Shown here in pieces: positions 62,575 to 64,000 of a DNA stretch of 64,000 nucleotides. How positions within the stretch are numbered: the first letter of the stretch is position 1; every line of letters begins with the position of its first letter. This DNA is from Ananas comosus (Eukaryota > Streptophyta > Magnoliopsida > Poales > Bromeliaceae), in contig NC_033625.1 in assembly GCF_001540865.1 (NCBI RefSeq), positions 14,256,111-14,320,110 of the forward strand. Reading direction: 5' to 3'. The position numbers were made by a program, and so were the translations under genes. The notes under the pieces are model-generated. The model worked only from the letters and a program-made list of their open reading frames with translations. It ran no database searches and had not been told where the DNA came from.

Positions 62575-62850
62575 CGTCATGGATCTAACGAAAAGTTTTG
62601 AGCTTAAGTTTTTAGAGTACAATGATTATTTTAGATGGAACCAAAAAAGAAAATTCTGAGTTCAAGTCATACAAGGCTTTTAGTATTATAAATTTTCTTT
62701 CATTTAATTGAAGTTCACGTAATGGGTCTACAAAAAGTCTCAAGCCCAGACATGAAAGCACGTGTAAAATAAAAAAAATATTTAAATATTATTTTTTATT
62801 AGTTTAAGCATGTAGAGTACAACAGTTATTTTGTATTATTTAAAAAAAAA
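62575..62850. repeat. Decayed relative of the 29.6-kb TRIM-like repeat
   Basis: 'GTCTCAAGCCCAGACATGAAAGCACGTGTAAAAT' (62728-62770) matches 'GTCTCGAGCCCAGACGTGAGGGAGAACGTC' at 29692-29721. 'GTACAACAGTTATTTTGTATTATTT' matches its flanking direct repeat. Confidence 0.5.
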
Positions 62851-62859
62851 ATAAAAAAA

Positions 62860-63400
62860 ATTTTCTTATTTCTTAATTTTTTTAATTTATTAGGAGAAAA
62901 AAGAAAATTATTGGGTGCAATAAATTGAAGCAATTCACTTGGTATAAATTAAAAAGAGACAACTACATTGTAGAGACAGCAGTGTTATTATTTGAACTAT
63001 TCCTCTGGGAAAGTAGTGACCACTGCCACCTTCTAGACTCTTCTTTTTTCTTTTTTTTTCCCTTTCTTTTATTTTTATTTTATTTTTTTATTGAGCACTA
63101 ATACTATTGATGACATGACAATATCATTATTACACCCTAAACATCATTATTAAACCCTCTAAATCCTAATCCTTTCACATGTGTATGTCAAAACATTAAT
63201 AATATATTGTGATATTTTAAAGTGGGGAATCCAAAATATTTCTCTTTCAGAAATCAGGGTTTAGAGTTTATGGTTTCTTACGCCAGTTTCATTTATACTA
63301 TACATGGTAACAAATTAACAATTTTTAGGGCACCAGCGTAGAAGGATGCAAAATATTTCTTGCACTATTAAAGTTTATTTGGTCATCTTATGTATATATA
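62860..63400. other. Intergenic, no gene recognised
   Basis: AT-rich, no coding signal. Confidence 0.4.
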
Positions 63401-63406
63401 TAGAGA

Positions 63407-63950
63407 AAGAGAGTTGAACTGGAATGTTATCGGTAGCAAACTGGCTCCGTTGCCATCCATTTATTTTCGATGATGGAGTCTTTAAATCGACGATCGACAC
63501 CGTTGAATATAATCTATACCACTAGAAATATTTAGAAGCCAAATTTTAAATATTTTCGACATCATTAATCTAATGATCAAAGTGTTTCAAATTTTATAAT
63601 TTTAATGGTCGATATGAGGCATTTTTTCATTTAACAGTGTAAAAATATCCAAATCAATTGAATTTTGGTTAGAAAAATATTTTTAAAACTATTTAGAACA
63701 AGATTTATACTCTCGATCTTGATTACAAGATTCCAATCATCAGTTTGTAGAGGATATTCATTTTTAATCGTTCATTTTTGTGTCCACTTGATTGACAAGA
63801 GAATAATATCAAAAAAGTATGAAATTTAGTTTCTAAATGCGTCAAGTGGTATAAATCATGTTCAACGATGTCGATCGTTAATTTAAAAGTTTCATCATGA
63901 AAAATAAATAGGTAGCAATGAAGTTCGTTTACTACTAATAGCATTCCAGC

Positions 63951-63958
<8 letters not shown>
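63407..63958. mobile_element. Family A MITE with mirrored (TA)(GA) / (CT)(TA) ends
   Basis: Left 'TTGAACTGGAATGTTATCGGTAGCAAAC' and right (rc) 'GAGCTGGAATGCTATTAGTAGTAAAC' are complementary arms. Core 'CACCGTTGAATATAATCTATACC' left and 'TATAAATCATGTTCAACGATG' right. TATATA(GA)n precedes it and (CT)nTATATA follows it to the window end. Confidence 0.75.

Positions 63959-64000
<42 letters not shown>

Overview
This is plant nuclear DNA, most likely from a monocot. Coding exons are split by many GT-AG introns, intergenic DNA is very AT-rich and crowded with miniature transposons, and several 5' coding ends are strongly GC-rich, as is common in commelinid monocots. Pineapple-like species would fit, but the sequence alone cannot fix the species. 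Single N bases and one short N run mark small assembly gaps.

Layout. From 1 to about 20.6 kb there is almost no gene content: a two-exon, minus-strand gene start with a SIN3-type PAH repeat (2329-3538), then nested MITEs, a CACTA element, hAT-like elements, a TRIM retrotransposon, a 5'-truncated LINE and a SINE. From 21.2 to 31.0 kb (+) lies a complete 14-exon PHO1-type phosphate exporter gene of about 801 codons, with two upstream ORFs, a GC-AG intron, a solo LTR and several MITEs in its introns, and an exact copy of its last exon just downstream. From 33.2 to 37.0 kb (+) lies a 7-exon NEP1/EMG1 rRNA pseudouridine methyltransferase gene (296 codons) with telo-box motifs upstream. From 43.85 to 38.05 kb (-) lies a 5-exon chloroplast tRNA adenosine deaminase gene (TADA, about 1292 codons), convergent with NEP1, with two G-boxes upstream. 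From 46.45 to 55.18 kb (+) lies a 16-exon TOUGH (TGH) gene of 950 codons, encoding a G-patch/SWAP RNA-processing protein. After 55.2 kb only an unrecognised chain of possible exons (56.6-58.1 kb) and more MITEs are visible.

The genes do not form a pathway. PHO1 moves phosphate out of root cells into the xylem, NEP1 serves 40S ribosome assembly in the nucleolus, TADA makes inosine at the wobble base of plastid tRNA-Arg, and TGH acts in nuclear RNA processing. The most distinctive content is the mobile DNA. Several insertions can be delimited to the base by target-site duplications, and they nest inside each other: MITEs inside a TRIM LTR, and a hAT-like element inside another MITE. A SINE and a LINE share a 3' hairpin tail, and a foldback MITE family carries mirror-image TA/GA microsatellites at its ends. 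I found no evidence for a wholly new gene system. The strongest candidates for something undescribed are these element families and the unassigned exon chain.
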